Shown one piece after another: positions 35,517 through 43,840 of a stretch of DNA of 64,000 nucleotides. The position numbers and the translations under genes were made by a program. Each line of letters starts with the position of its first letter. The first letter of the stretch is position 1. The notes under the pieces are model-generated. The model searched no databases. It worked only from the letters and a program-made list of their open reading frames with translations, and was not told the origin of the DNA. Source of the stretch: Pseudoalteromonas rhizosphaerae (GTDB taxonomy: Bacteria > Pseudomonadota > Gammaproteobacteria > Enterobacterales > Alteromonadaceae); the NCBI RefSeq assembly GCF_902498845.1, contig NZ_CABVLM010000007.1, forward strand, positions 186,001-250,000, written 5' to 3'.

Positions 35517-38054
35517 TTAGAAACTAAAACTTACTTTTGCGTAATAACTTCTGCCATCAAAGCCATAAGGCAATGCACGTACAGGGTATTTAAATGCGCC
35601 ATTGGTGATAAAGTTTAGTACTTCGTCATCGCCTAGTTCATCTGGCGTTTCATCAAATACGTTATCGGCACCAACCGAAAGCACAAACATATCGTTAATT
35701 TGGTAACTCACGTTTAAATCAACTAACACTGCAGATTCAACCGTACTTGTTGGTTTAAACGAACCTGTTGGCGAAAGCTCACCCGGTAATGGTATATGAT
35801 CGTTACCAAAATATTTTACATCGGTTTCGCCAAAGTAATTAAAACGAATTGTTGAAGTGTATGCATCACGTTCGTAGTCAAAGGTAAGTGTTGCTCGTTC
35901 ACTAGGCTGTCCGTCGGTAAAAAAGCTGCGTTGTAAATCATCAAATGCAACCGATTCTGGAATGCCGTCCGCTGCGTTTACACCATCAATTTTAGTATCG
36001 TTTAAGTTACCCGCAAAAGTAACACCAAAGTTACCGCCTTCTACATCTGTACGATATGATGCAATTATATCAACGCCTTGAGTGGTTGAATCAACTGAGT
36101 TTGAAAAGTAGTTAGCTTGTACAGCGCCGGTTGCTTGTAAAGCAGCAACAGCCTCAGAGCTAAACGATACATCGTCAGCCGTTAATAAACTGCCAAGTGT
36201 AATACGGTCTTCAATTTCTACGCGGTAAAAATCAACCGTTAACGAAAGTTCGCTTGTTACATCGTAAACAAAACCAGCACTGTAGTTTGTCGATGTCTCA
36301 AGCTTTAAGCTATCTACACCTAGTGCACTTGGGAAAGCAGTGCCCGTATTTGCAGTAAATGATTGCGTTAACGTGCCGTCGGATCCTAAGTTAGTAGTAA
36401 ATGCTGTATAGCCACTTTGCTGCAGCGAAGGGGCCCTAAAGCCAGTAGATACCGCACCACGTACTGCAAAGTCATCGTTAAATTCATAACGCGTTGCTAA
36501 CTTACCAATTAAGTCATCTCCAGCATCAGAGAAATCTTCATAGCGAAGTGCACCACTGACGTTCCATGCATCAGTAAGCATAGTTTCAACATCTACGTAA
36601 AATGCGTAGCTGTTACGGTCGCTCTGATTTGCAGCTTCTGGACGCAAACCGTTATAAGCTTGAAAGCCACATTGTGCAAATTGCTCAGGGTCGTTCACTG
36701 ATGGATACGATGTATCCATGTTTGCTAAACCACATGCGTACGATGCTTCATCACCAGGCACTATCTGGTAATTTTCTTTACGATACTCTGCACCAATTGT
36801 TACATAGAGCGGTTCGCCGCGACCAATGTCCACAATGCCATTTACGTCAAGGTTAACTGTTGTTTGATCGAACCTAAAACCACCTGAGTAACCACCACTT
36901 GGGCCTGCATTTGCTGCTATCTCAGCATCACTTGCCGTTGGATTATTAAATAAATACTCCGCCGCGTAAGAAGCGTTTAATGTATTGCGTGATGTAAAGT
37001 CATATTGGTTTTCACCATAAACTGCCGATACATCGTAATTCCAATCTGGATTAATATCACCTTTAAAACCTAGCGCAATAGAAATATCCTGTGCTTCGTT
37101 ATAAATGCGCGGTAAAAAACCATCACTGTATACTTGAGTAACATTTTTAGATGCTTCGTTAAAGTTACGGTAAAAGCCGTTACCCAGTGCAGTGCGCTCA
37201 GAGTAACCACCAAACGAGTAAAGCTCACCGTCGCCCATTGGCAATGCCATATTATAAAATAACGAGGTAAATTCACTTTCCGAATTACCTTGGCCCCAAC
37301 GAACGTTGTCAGATAACGTACCTGGCTCTACATCAAGCGAACCACCGGTATCGCGCTCTGCACGGTTAGTACCATCGGCATCACGATACTCAAGAGATAA
37401 ATTAATAAAACCGCCTTCAGTGCCCAAATCAAAACCGCGATTTAAACCCGCTGAAATAGTCTCGCCATCACCTTCAGCTGTTTCACTATATTGTACATAA
37501 CCAGTTGTTATACCTGTTGAGTTATTCAGTGATAAGTTAATGACCCCAGCAATAGCATCAGAGCCATACTGCGCTGCTGCACCATCACGTAATACTTCAA
37601 CCCCTTTAAGTGCCGTAAGTGGAATAGCATTCATATCGGTACCCGCAGCACCTGCACCAACTGTTCCATTAAGGCCAAAAATAGATTGATTATGACGGCG
37701 CTTACCGTTTACTAAAACCAGCGTTTGGTCTGGCTGTAAGCCGCGTAATGTTGCTGGGCGGAATAAATCAGAGCCGTCTGATACTTGAGTACGCGAAAAA
37801 TTAAACGATGGCGCTGTAGCTTGTAAGCTTTGGCCAAGCTCGGTAAAGCCACCTTTGTTTAAATCATCAGCGTCAATTAAATCAATGGGTGACGAAGATT
37901 CAGTTGCTGTGCGGTTAGAAACCCGTGAACCTAAAACGGAAATTTGTTCTATATTTTTTTCTGCTTGAACTGTTGCTTCTTCAGCAATAACTGAAGAGGT
38001 GCTAAATGCAAGTCCTACGGCGATAGCCAATGTATTTAAACGAAGTGTTGTCAT
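35517..38054 (-). CDS. TonB-dependent outer-membrane receptor
   Basis: 845 aa from the ATG at 38054; an in-frame GTG lies 10 codons upstream, and neither start has a clear ribosome site. Signal peptide about 1-25. The plug domain spans about 35-165, with I-E-Q-I-S-V-L-G-S-R near the TonB box, L-R-G-L-Q-P-D-Q-T-L-V-L-V-N-G-K-R-R, and G-V-E-V-L-R-D-G-A-A-A-Q-Y-G-S-D-A-I-A-G-V-I. A 22-strand barrel follows, ending in Y-Y-A-K-V-S-F-S-F with the expected terminal aromatic. The substrate is not readable. The nearby chitin cluster suggests chitooligosaccharides, but arfA and two terminators separate them. Confidence 0.92.
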   Translation of the reverse strand: MTTLRLNTLAIAVGLAFSTSSVIAEEATVQAEKNIEQISVLGSRVSNRTATESSSPIDLIDADDLNKGGFTELGQSLQATAPSFNFSRTQVSDGSDLFRPATLRGLQPDQTLVLVNGKRRHNQSIFGLNGTVGAGAAGTDMNAIPLTALKGVEVLRDGAAAQYGSDAIAGVINLSLNNSTGITTGYVQYSETAEGDGETISAGLNRGFDLGTEGGFINLSLEYRDADGTNRAERDTGGSLDVEPGTLSDNVRWGQGNSESEFTSLFYNMALPMGDGELYSFGGYSERTALGNGFYRNFNEASKNVTQVYSDGFLPRIYNEAQDISIALGFKGDINPDWNYDVSAVYGENQYDFTSRNTLNASYAAEYLFNNPTASDAEIAANAGPSGGYSGGFRFDQTTVNLDVNGIVDIGRGEPLYVTIGAEYRKENYQIVPGDEASYACGLANMDTSYPSVNDPEQFAQCGFQAYNGLRPEAANQSDRNSYAFYVDVETMLTDAWNVSGALRYEDFSDAGDDLIGKLATRYEFNDDFAVRGAVSTGFRAPSLQQSGYTAFTTNLGSDGTLTQSFTANTGTAFPSALGVDSLKLETSTNYSAGFVYDVTSELSLTVDFYRVEIEDRITLGSLLTADDVSFSSEAVAALQATGAVQANYFSNSVDSTTQGVDIIASYRTDVEGGNFGVTFAGNLNDTKIDGVNAADGIPESVAFDDLQRSFFTDGQPSERATLTFDYERDAYTSTIRFNYFGETDVKYFGNDHIPLPGELSPTGSFKPTSTVESAVLVDLNVSYQINDMFVLSVGADNVFDETPDELGDDEVLNFITNGAFKYPVRALPYGFDGRSYYAKVSFSF

Positions 38055-38290
38055 GTGTGTTGTTCGACCCTGTTGACTCTTCACCTGTTTACTCGATTGC
38101 AGTAGTAAACAGGTAAATTAATAAAAGTTATAATTAGTGTGATCAAGCGTCATTTACAAAATTACGCCTTGGCAAACATCCTAGCAACATACACATATAA
38201 AAAGAAACATATTTAACTGCGACAATGGTCGATATATGCAAAAATTAGCTAAACTTTCTCCTATTTCATGTTTTTGATTGAATTTCAAAC

Positions 38291-38320
38291 AAAAAAAAGC
38301 ATGATTATTCAAATCATGCT
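38291..38320 (-). terminator. Terminator of the YecA-like gene
   Basis: AGCATGAT and ATCATGCT pair around a 7-nt loop and run into eight T residues on the minus strand. It begins 21 bp after the stop codon at 38341. Confidence 0.85.
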
Positions 38321-38340
38321 GGTTGTTAAAACTATGTTTT

Positions 38341-38991
38341 CTAGCCTTCTTCTTCCCACAAAGCCAGTTTCTCGTCTTCTAGCATCAATGCCATGGATGC
38401 AATGCCAGTAAGACTTTCATCTAATCCGGTATACAGTAGCGCAAAGCCTTCACTAAGTACCGCAGGTTCTGGATGCTCTTTGAGCGAATCTGGCCACATC
38501 GCAAAAGTGGCTAGTAAATTAAGCGTCGCTTCAAAGTTATCAATAAATAACTGTCCATCCGCCTGATTCTCAACGACCTGTTTATCGGCACTGAGTAAAA
38601 AGTTAAAGTCATGCTGCCATACTTCTTGATTCACCATATAAGCAGCTAAATAGCCTACACACCATTGTTGTAGTTGCTCACTCGGCGCTTTAGCATCTTT
38701 ACCATGAGGATAAATACTTGCCAGTATATGCTGCTGCGCCACCTGAGCTTCGGTTACATTATCCAGCAGCGTGATCATTGCGTCATGCTCCGCTGAGCTT
38801 GTCATTAATCGGGTATAAATAGGGTCATTTTTATCAGCAATATAATTGGCAATTTCTGACTCGCCATAAAATTCCGAGCACGCCAATAACCCACTGATGA
38901 AACCAATCACGCTGTCAGAACTCACCACTTTTAGTTCAGGGTGCTGACTTAGATAATCCCTAAGAACCAATTCACTTTTTTCATTAAGCAT
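38341..38991 (-). CDS. UPF0149/YecA-like protein without SEC-C motif
   Basis: 216 aa, acidic, no signal peptide or membrane segment. Two segments recall the YecA/YgfB (UPF0149) family: S-V-I-G-F-I-S-G-L-L-A near residue 26 (compare D-G-x-L-T-x-L-L) and Q-W-C-V-G-Y-L-A-A-Y near 110 (compare W-C-x-G-Y-x-x-G). The C-terminal cysteine-rich SEC-C metal motif of YecA is missing. The family has no established function. It is single, with its own terminator. The assignment is by pattern only; an unrelated helical protein is possible. Confidence 0.5.
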   Translation of the reverse strand: MLNEKSELVLRDYLSQHPELKVVSSDSVIGFISGLLACSEFYGESEIANYIADKNDPIYTRLMTSSAEHDAMITLLDNVTEAQVAQQHILASIYPHGKDAKAPSEQLQQWCVGYLAAYMVNQEVWQHDFNFLLSADKQVVENQADGQLFIDNFEATLNLLATFAMWPDSLKEHPEPAVLSEGFALLYTGLDESLTGIASMALMLEDEKLALWEEEG

Positions 38992-39101
38992 TATTCACCC
39001 TCAAGTTGTTATAAAATTCATATCTACACTAACCAACAATTGGCTAATTTAAAAGCAAATTATTTCTTAACCTAACTCTGGTTAAATGGTTTTTGCCTGA
39101 G

Positions 39102-40061
39102 TTAAGGTCGCTCACTCAACACTGGAAATATACATCGCACACATGTACCTATATTTACAGTGCTCTCAATTTCAATTTTTCCCTGATGATCATTAACCAT
39201 AGTGTACACTAATGGCATGCCCATACCGGTCCCCCTGCCAACTGGTTTAGTAGTAAAAAATGGATCAAAAACTTTTGCAAGCACTTGCTCACTCATGCCA
39301 CAACCATTGTCATTAACACTAATAATTATTTGCTGGTCGTCGCTATCAACTTGCACGTGAATATGTGCTTGTCTATCAATTAATGCTTCGCAACTATGTG
39401 AAGCATTAATAAGTATGTTAACCATTATTTGATTGATGGTTGCCAAATCACAATAACTCAGCGGCAATGTCGTTATTGATGTGGTTAACTGACAACCTTT
39501 TAATTGGTTTTTAAGCAATTTAAGCGCATTTTTCACAGCATCTGTCATATCAGCCAATTGTTTCTTGTTAGTTGTTGGTCGCGCAAAATTAAGCAAATTA
39601 CTCACGATTTGATTAATGCGCCTTAAGCCTTCTGCACTATCGGCCACTAGTTGATGAATATCTTGCTGCAGTTCAGCAAATGATTGCTGCTCACTAAGTG
39701 ATGCTAACTGTTGTTGAAAATTTGTTTCACTAATCCTCTTGGCTAAATATTGCTGGTTTAAATCAAGTAACTCACAAAAGCCATGCATGCTCTGTTGCAA
39801 ACTTTCTACATTACTCATTGCATAAGCTAAGGGATTATTAATTTCATGGGCAACCCCGGCACATAAGGTACCTAAAGTAGCCATTTTTTCTGCTTGAATA
39901 AATAACTGCTGTTGATACTCAAGATCAGCTACTTTTTTTATTAACTCTTCATTTAGTGCATATAAAACGCGACTTTTATCTTCAATCAGCTGCTCAGCCT
40001 TTAAACGCGCGATACGTTCACGAAAATAAGCTTGCTTGTAGTCTTCATCTATCGCATCCAT
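39102..40061 (-). CDS. Cytoplasmic sensor histidine kinase (NtrB-like)
   Basis: 319 aa with no membrane segments. N-terminal coiled coil about 5-60, H-box G-V-A-H-E-I-N-N-P-L-A-Y near residue 70, N-box N-I-L-I-N-A-S-H-S near 215, G1 D-N-G-C-G-M near 255 and G2 G-R-G-T-G-M-G-M near 283. This layout is that of two-component kinases that take a signal from a partner or an N-terminal sensor supplied in trans. It is divergent from the receiver-HD protein at 40197 (135 bp between), which is its most likely phosphotransfer partner. Confidence 0.88.
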   Translation of the reverse strand: MDAIDEDYKQAYFRERIARLKAEQLIEDKSRVLYALNEELIKKVADLEYQQQLFIQAEKMATLGTLCAGVAHEINNPLAYAMSNVESLQQSMHGFCELLDLNQQYLAKRISETNFQQQLASLSEQQSFAELQQDIHQLVADSAEGLRRINQIVSNLLNFARPTTNKKQLADMTDAVKNALKLLKNQLKGCQLTTSITTLPLSYCDLATINQIMVNILINASHSCEALIDRQAHIHVQVDSDDQQIIISVNDNGCGMSEQVLAKVFDPFFTTKPVGRGTGMGMPLVYTMVNDHQGKIEIESTVNIGTCVRCIFPVLSERP

Positions 40062-40196
40062 CTTAATTAACCAGCAATTAAAAACGATTATCTTGTCATT
40101 AAAATTAGCACAATTGATGCCAATGACACGGTTTAATTAGAAAAACCATAGCAGACAGGCTATGGTTAATAATATTGTTTATCCATAGGTACAATC

Positions 40197-41510
40197 GTGA
40201 GTCAATCAGCAGACCTACCAACCATGCAAGTATTATGCGTTGACGATGATGAGATTGTACTACGTTCTTTATCGCGGCTGTTCAAAACGCAGCAACTTAC
40301 GGTACTTACCAGTGATTCACCTATAGATGCACTAAAATTAATCAAACAGTATGAATTTGATGTAATTATTAGCGATATGCGGATGCCAAAAATGAATGGC
40401 GCTGAATTTTTTCAACAAGCGCAAAAATTAGCACCTGATACTCAGCGTATTTTACTTACTGGTTATGCAGATATCGAAATCACCTTAGCAGCTGTTAATC
40501 AAGGCAAGATCCATGGCTATATCCAAAAACCATGGCAAAATGACTTATTACTACGTTCCATCACCGACAGTATTGAAAAATATCAACTTAAAAAACAAAA
40601 CCTGAAACTCCAACAACAAATTAATCGCCATAATGAAGTCCTCAAAGAACTTAATAGCTCTCTTGAACAGCGCGTTGAAAAAAGAACCAAACAAATAAAA
40701 CAAGTACTTAAAAAACTCGAAATTGCCAACGCCCATGAAAAACACGAACATAGTTCAACAGTTGAGTTGCTCTATAACTTCATTAATGCCAATCCATATT
40801 TAGATGGCACCAAAGCGCAGAACATTGCCAATACCTGTACGCAAATAGCAAAACAGTTGCAGCTACCACCAAAAAATATAGAAATGGCGGCAATGGCTGG
40901 TTACTTAGCTCAGATAGGGCTGTTAGCAATGGATCCCGCACTTTATGAAAAACCCGTGCATGCGCTTAATGAACAGCAACGCAAAAGTTATTATACGCAT
41001 CCAAGTACAGCACAATTGATGTTAATGCCTGCGACTCATCTGCATGAAGTATCTGACGCCATTTATCACCAGTACGAACGCTATAACGGAAATGGCCTAC
41101 CTAAAGGATTAAAAGGTAATGATATTCCTCTTAGTGCAATGATACTCGCGCTTGCACGTGACTATTGGGATGCATTTGAACAAAGTAATTTAAAAGATGA
41201 AGAAAAGCACCAACATGCACTCGAAACAGTAAAAATGTACAGCGGTAACTTTTACCATCCTAAATTAGTGCAAGCTTTGGAGGCTTGCCGAGTTAAATGC
41301 ATTAAGCAGCAAGCAAAAGTAGGCTCGATGAAAATAATAACGGCCAAAGAGCTAGCTATCAATATGGTACTTAGCCATGCACTGCATAGTCACACGGGTA
41401 TTATGTTGCTACCAAAGGGGCATATATTTAGTGCTAAATCCATTGAAAAGTTACAGCAACTAGAAGCTAAAAAACCGACTCCATTTAGGATCATGATCAA
41501 ATCATTGTAA
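40197..41510 (+). CDS. Response regulator with degenerate HD-GYP domain
   Basis: 437 aa from a GTG with an AGG(T) site 8 nt upstream. The receiver (10-125) is intact: C-V-D-D-D-E, phospho-acceptor in I-S-D-M-R-M-P-K-M-N-G near 60, L-L-T-G-Y-A-D, and I-Q-K-P-W. A coiled coil (130-180) follows, then an HD-GYP-like domain (190-330) in which key residues are changed. The expected L-H-D-I-G-K is L-A-Q-I-G-L near 238, the H-H-E-x-W-D-G-x-G-Y-P block reads H-Q-Y-E-R-Y-N-G-N-G-L-P near 296, and the distal A-D is A-R-D. It is probably not a c-di-GMP phosphodiesterase but a signal-responsive scaffold. The 60-residue tail is unassigned. Confidence 0.85.
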   Translation: MSQSADLPTMQVLCVDDDEIVLRSLSRLFKTQQLTVLTSDSPIDALKLIKQYEFDVIISDMRMPKMNGAEFFQQAQKLAPDTQRILLTGYADIEITLAAVNQGKIHGYIQKPWQNDLLLRSITDSIEKYQLKKQNLKLQQQINRHNEVLKELNSSLEQRVEKRTKQIKQVLKKLEIANAHEKHEHSSTVELLYNFINANPYLDGTKAQNIANTCTQIAKQLQLPPKNIEMAAMAGYLAQIGLLAMDPALYEKPVHALNEQQRKSYYTHPSTAQLMLMPATHLHEVSDAIYHQYERYNGNGLPKGLKGNDIPLSAMILALARDYWDAFEQSNLKDEEKHQHALETVKMYSGNFYHPKLVQALEACRVKCIKQQAKVGSMKIITAKELAINMVLSHALHSHTGIMLLPKGHIFSAKSIEKLQQLEAKKPTPFRIMIKSL

Positions 41511-41544
41511 ATCAGTGATCCTATTAACCCTTTCATTCGTTACA

Positions 41545-41570
41545 ATAGGCTATTAATATTAATAGCCTAT
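41545..41570. repeat. 26-bp perfect palindrome upstream of hemH
   Basis: ATAGGCTATTAAT followed directly by its reverse complement, with no spacer. It lies 36 bp before the hemH start and 35 bp after the preceding stop. There is no U-tract, so an operator or weak terminator are both possible. Confidence 0.75.
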
Positions 41571-41606
41571 ATTCCATAACCGTCTATTTTGCTTTAGGAG
41601 CATTGC

Positions 41607-42626
41607 GTGTCGCGATTTTCAGCCGTTACCGATAACCCTCATGATCAGCGTTTTAATCAAAAAACAGGGATTTTACTGACCAACTTAGGCAGCCCCGATG
41701 CCCCAACAGCAAGTGCATTGCGCATTTACTTACGTGAGTTTTTGTCAGATCCTCGTATCGTAGAAATACCGCGTATTGTGTGGATGATCATCCTGCATGG
41801 CATCATTTTGCGTATTCGCCCAAAACGCTCAGCTAAACTATATAAAAGTATTTGGACTGAAAATGGCTCGCCACTGACCCATATTACACGCCAGCAAAGC
41901 CTTAAATTAAATGCCTTATTAAAACAGCATGGCTATACCAATACCGAAGTGGTTATGGCGATGCGCTACGGTAATCCATCAATCGAAGCCGGCCTTGAAG
42001 AGCTTAGAGATAAAGGCTTAACCCGCATTATTGTGTTGCCACTTTACCCACAATATTCAAGCCCAACCACAGGCTCAACATTTGATGCCGTGGCGAATGT
42101 ATTAAAAAAATGGCGCTGGGTGCCAGAGCTTCACTTTATAAATGGGTATCACAAAAACCCAACCTACCTAGAGTCACTCGCTAACAGCATTAGCGAAGAT
42201 TTAGAAAAACACGGTATGCCACAAAAATTAGTGTTTTCGTACCACGGTATGCCTAAACAGTTTTTAGATAATGGCGACCCATATCATTGCTTATGTTTAC
42301 AAACCACTCGCTTAGTGGTCGAAAAGCTCGGACTCGATAAAGATTTAGTTATCAGCACCTTTCAGAGCCGTTTTGGTAAAGCCGAGTGGTTAAAACCTTA
42401 CACAGATGCAACCCTTGAGAGCTTACCAAACGAAGGGATTAAAGACGTGGCTATTATCAGCCCTGCATTTAGCGCTGATTGCCTTGAAACACTTGAAGAA
42501 TTAGAAGGTGAAAACCGAGAGATTTTTGAACAAGCTGGCGGTGAAAAATACCGTTATATAGCTGCGCTTAATGATAGAGACGATCATATTAACGCGTTAT
42601 TTGAGGTGCTTAAACCAAACTTATAA
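41607..42626 (+). CDS. hemH: Ferrochelatase
   Basis: 339 aa from a GTG with AGGAG 7 nt upstream. Family blocks: T-G-I-L-L-T-N-L-G-S-P-D-A-P near residue 16, A-L-R-I-Y-L-R-E-F-L-S-D near 35, M-A-M-R-Y-G near 115, L-P-L-Y-P-Q-Y-S near 148, S-Y-H-G-M-P (metal-site His) near 215, and E-T-L-E-E-L near 300 (conserved Glu). It inserts Fe2+ into protoporphyrin IX as the last step of haem synthesis, at the inner face of the membrane. It converges with arfB, leaving only one base between the stops. Confidence 0.97.
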   Translation: MSRFSAVTDNPHDQRFNQKTGILLTNLGSPDAPTASALRIYLREFLSDPRIVEIPRIVWMIILHGIILRIRPKRSAKLYKSIWTENGSPLTHITRQQSLKLNALLKQHGYTNTEVVMAMRYGNPSIEAGLEELRDKGLTRIIVLPLYPQYSSPTTGSTFDAVANVLKKWRWVPELHFINGYHKNPTYLESLANSISEDLEKHGMPQKLVFSYHGMPKQFLDNGDPYHCLCLQTTRLVVEKLGLDKDLVISTFQSRFGKAEWLKPYTDATLESLPNEGIKDVAIISPAFSADCLETLEELEGENREIFEQAGGEKYRYIAALNDRDDHINALFEVLKPNL

Positions 42627-42627
42627 A

Positions 42628-43041
42628 TTAAACTTTAACACTGCCGCGCAGCGCTTTGGTATTACCATGTTTGGTTTTCTTATCCATGCGTCTGCGCTGT
42701 GAATTACGTGTTGGCTTTGTAGCACGACGAGCACGTTCGACCTTAGTGGCTGATAAAATAAGCTGTTTTAGTCGCTTTAACGCATCTTCCCTGTTTAGCT
42801 CTTGAGTTCGATGACTTTGCGCTTTGAGAACAATCACACCTTCTTTAGTGATACGACTATCATTGAACGCCAACAACCGCTCTTTATAAAACTCTGGTAA
42901 CTTTGAGCGATTAATATCAAAGCGAAGGTGGATCGCACTGGCCACTTTATTAACATTTTGACCACCCGCTCCTTGTGAACGAATAGCTGACAGCTCGACT
43001 TCCCATTCATCGATTGTTACGGTATTTGAAATAATTAACAT
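42628..43041 (-). CDS. arfB: Alternative ribosome-rescue factor B (peptidyl-tRNA hydrolase)
   Basis: 137 aa, matching YaeJ/ArfB in length. The release-factor GGQ loop is present as R-S-Q-G-A-G-G-Q-N-V-N-K-V near residue 20-32, followed by R-F-D-I and the basic tail K-P-T-x-x-S-Q-R-R-R-M-D-K-K-T-K-H-G that enters the mRNA channel. There is no codon-recognition domain, as expected. It hydrolyses peptidyl-tRNA on stalled ribosomes. It shares this 8-kb stretch with arfA. It converges on hemH and has no terminator of its own. Confidence 0.95.
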   Translation of the reverse strand: MLIISNTVTIDEWEVELSAIRSQGAGGQNVNKVASAIHLRFDINRSKLPEFYKERLLAFNDSRITKEGVIVLKAQSHRTQELNREDALKRLKQLILSATKVERARRATKPTRNSQRRRMDKKTKHGNTKALRGSVKV

Positions 43042-43174
43042 GTGGTTCAGCTACATCAGGCAAAAATGTAGTATATCATCTGATGTTAACAGACTAAAAC
43101 CCTCTTTAATTTATAGCGGTTATCTAATTAATAGTCTTTAATGCAACTAACAATTGAATAAAAAGGTGCTCAAC

Positions 43175-43735
43175 ATGAAAAAAATAATTTTATCTCTTAG
43201 TTTGTTAGCAATGAGTTTTTCAAGCCTTGCGGCAGATATCACAGAAAAAGATTTACAAGGTTATATGAAAGCATTACCCGCGGTTGTTGATTGGTCACAA
43301 AATCAAGATTCATTAAAAAGCATGGATTTGGGTAGTATGTTAGGTGGCTCTGAAGGGGGCTCGACGGCAATGGCATTAGGCGCCCTTGGTACAATCAAAG
43401 ATAATGATTTATACAAAGAGTTTGCAGCCCTTACCAATAAATATGGTTTCACGCCTGAACAACTAATTACTGTGGGTTCTGAAGTCTCGATGGCTTATCT
43501 TGAAAACATCAAAGGTAATTTATCGCCAGAAAACAAAGATAGAGTAAATCAGTTAATGGGCGGTTTGCAAAGTATGGGCGGCTCGAAAAATAACAGCGCT
43601 AGTTCAATGATGGGCACACTTGGTAACTCAGCTAATGCTGCTAATACAGATGCGCCGGTTGTTAGCGAAAGTAATTTAAAACTAATTAAAGAATATATGC
43701 CGCAACTACAAAAACTGTTTGCCAGAGTGCAATAG
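43175..43735 (+). CDS. Exported protein of unknown function
   Basis: 186 aa from the ATG at 43175 (AGGTG ribosome site); a TTG 7 codons upstream is not favoured. Signal peptide about 1-20 (S-F-S-S-L-A-A). The mature part is helical and rich in Gly, Ser, Met and Asn, with a low-complexity stretch near 125-160 (M-G-G-L-Q-S-M-G-G-S, S-A-S-S-M-M-G-T). I do not recognise a family. It is followed by a good terminator, so it is a single-gene unit. Confidence 0.7.
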   Translation: MKKIILSLSLLAMSFSSLAADITEKDLQGYMKALPAVVDWSQNQDSLKSMDLGSMLGGSEGGSTAMALGALGTIKDNDLYKEFAALTNKYGFTPEQLITVGSEVSMAYLENIKGNLSPENKDRVNQLMGGLQSMGGSKNNSASSMMGTLGNSANAANTDAPVVSESNLKLIKEYMPQLQKLFARVQ

Positions 43736-43744
43736 GTTTTTATA

Positions 43745-43771
43745 AAAAAGCGACCTTTGGGTCGCTTTTTT
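43745..43771 (+). terminator. Terminator after the exported protein gene
   Basis: AAAAAAGCGACC and GGTCGCTTTTTT pair with a short TT(T) loop, followed by T residues. It starts 10 bp after the stop codon. Confidence 0.9.
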
Positions 43772-43840
43772 ATTGGTTGTAACTCCTCCAGCTGAAACTT
43801 ATACTGGCTGCAATCATTAGCGACTTTAATTATTGATTTT

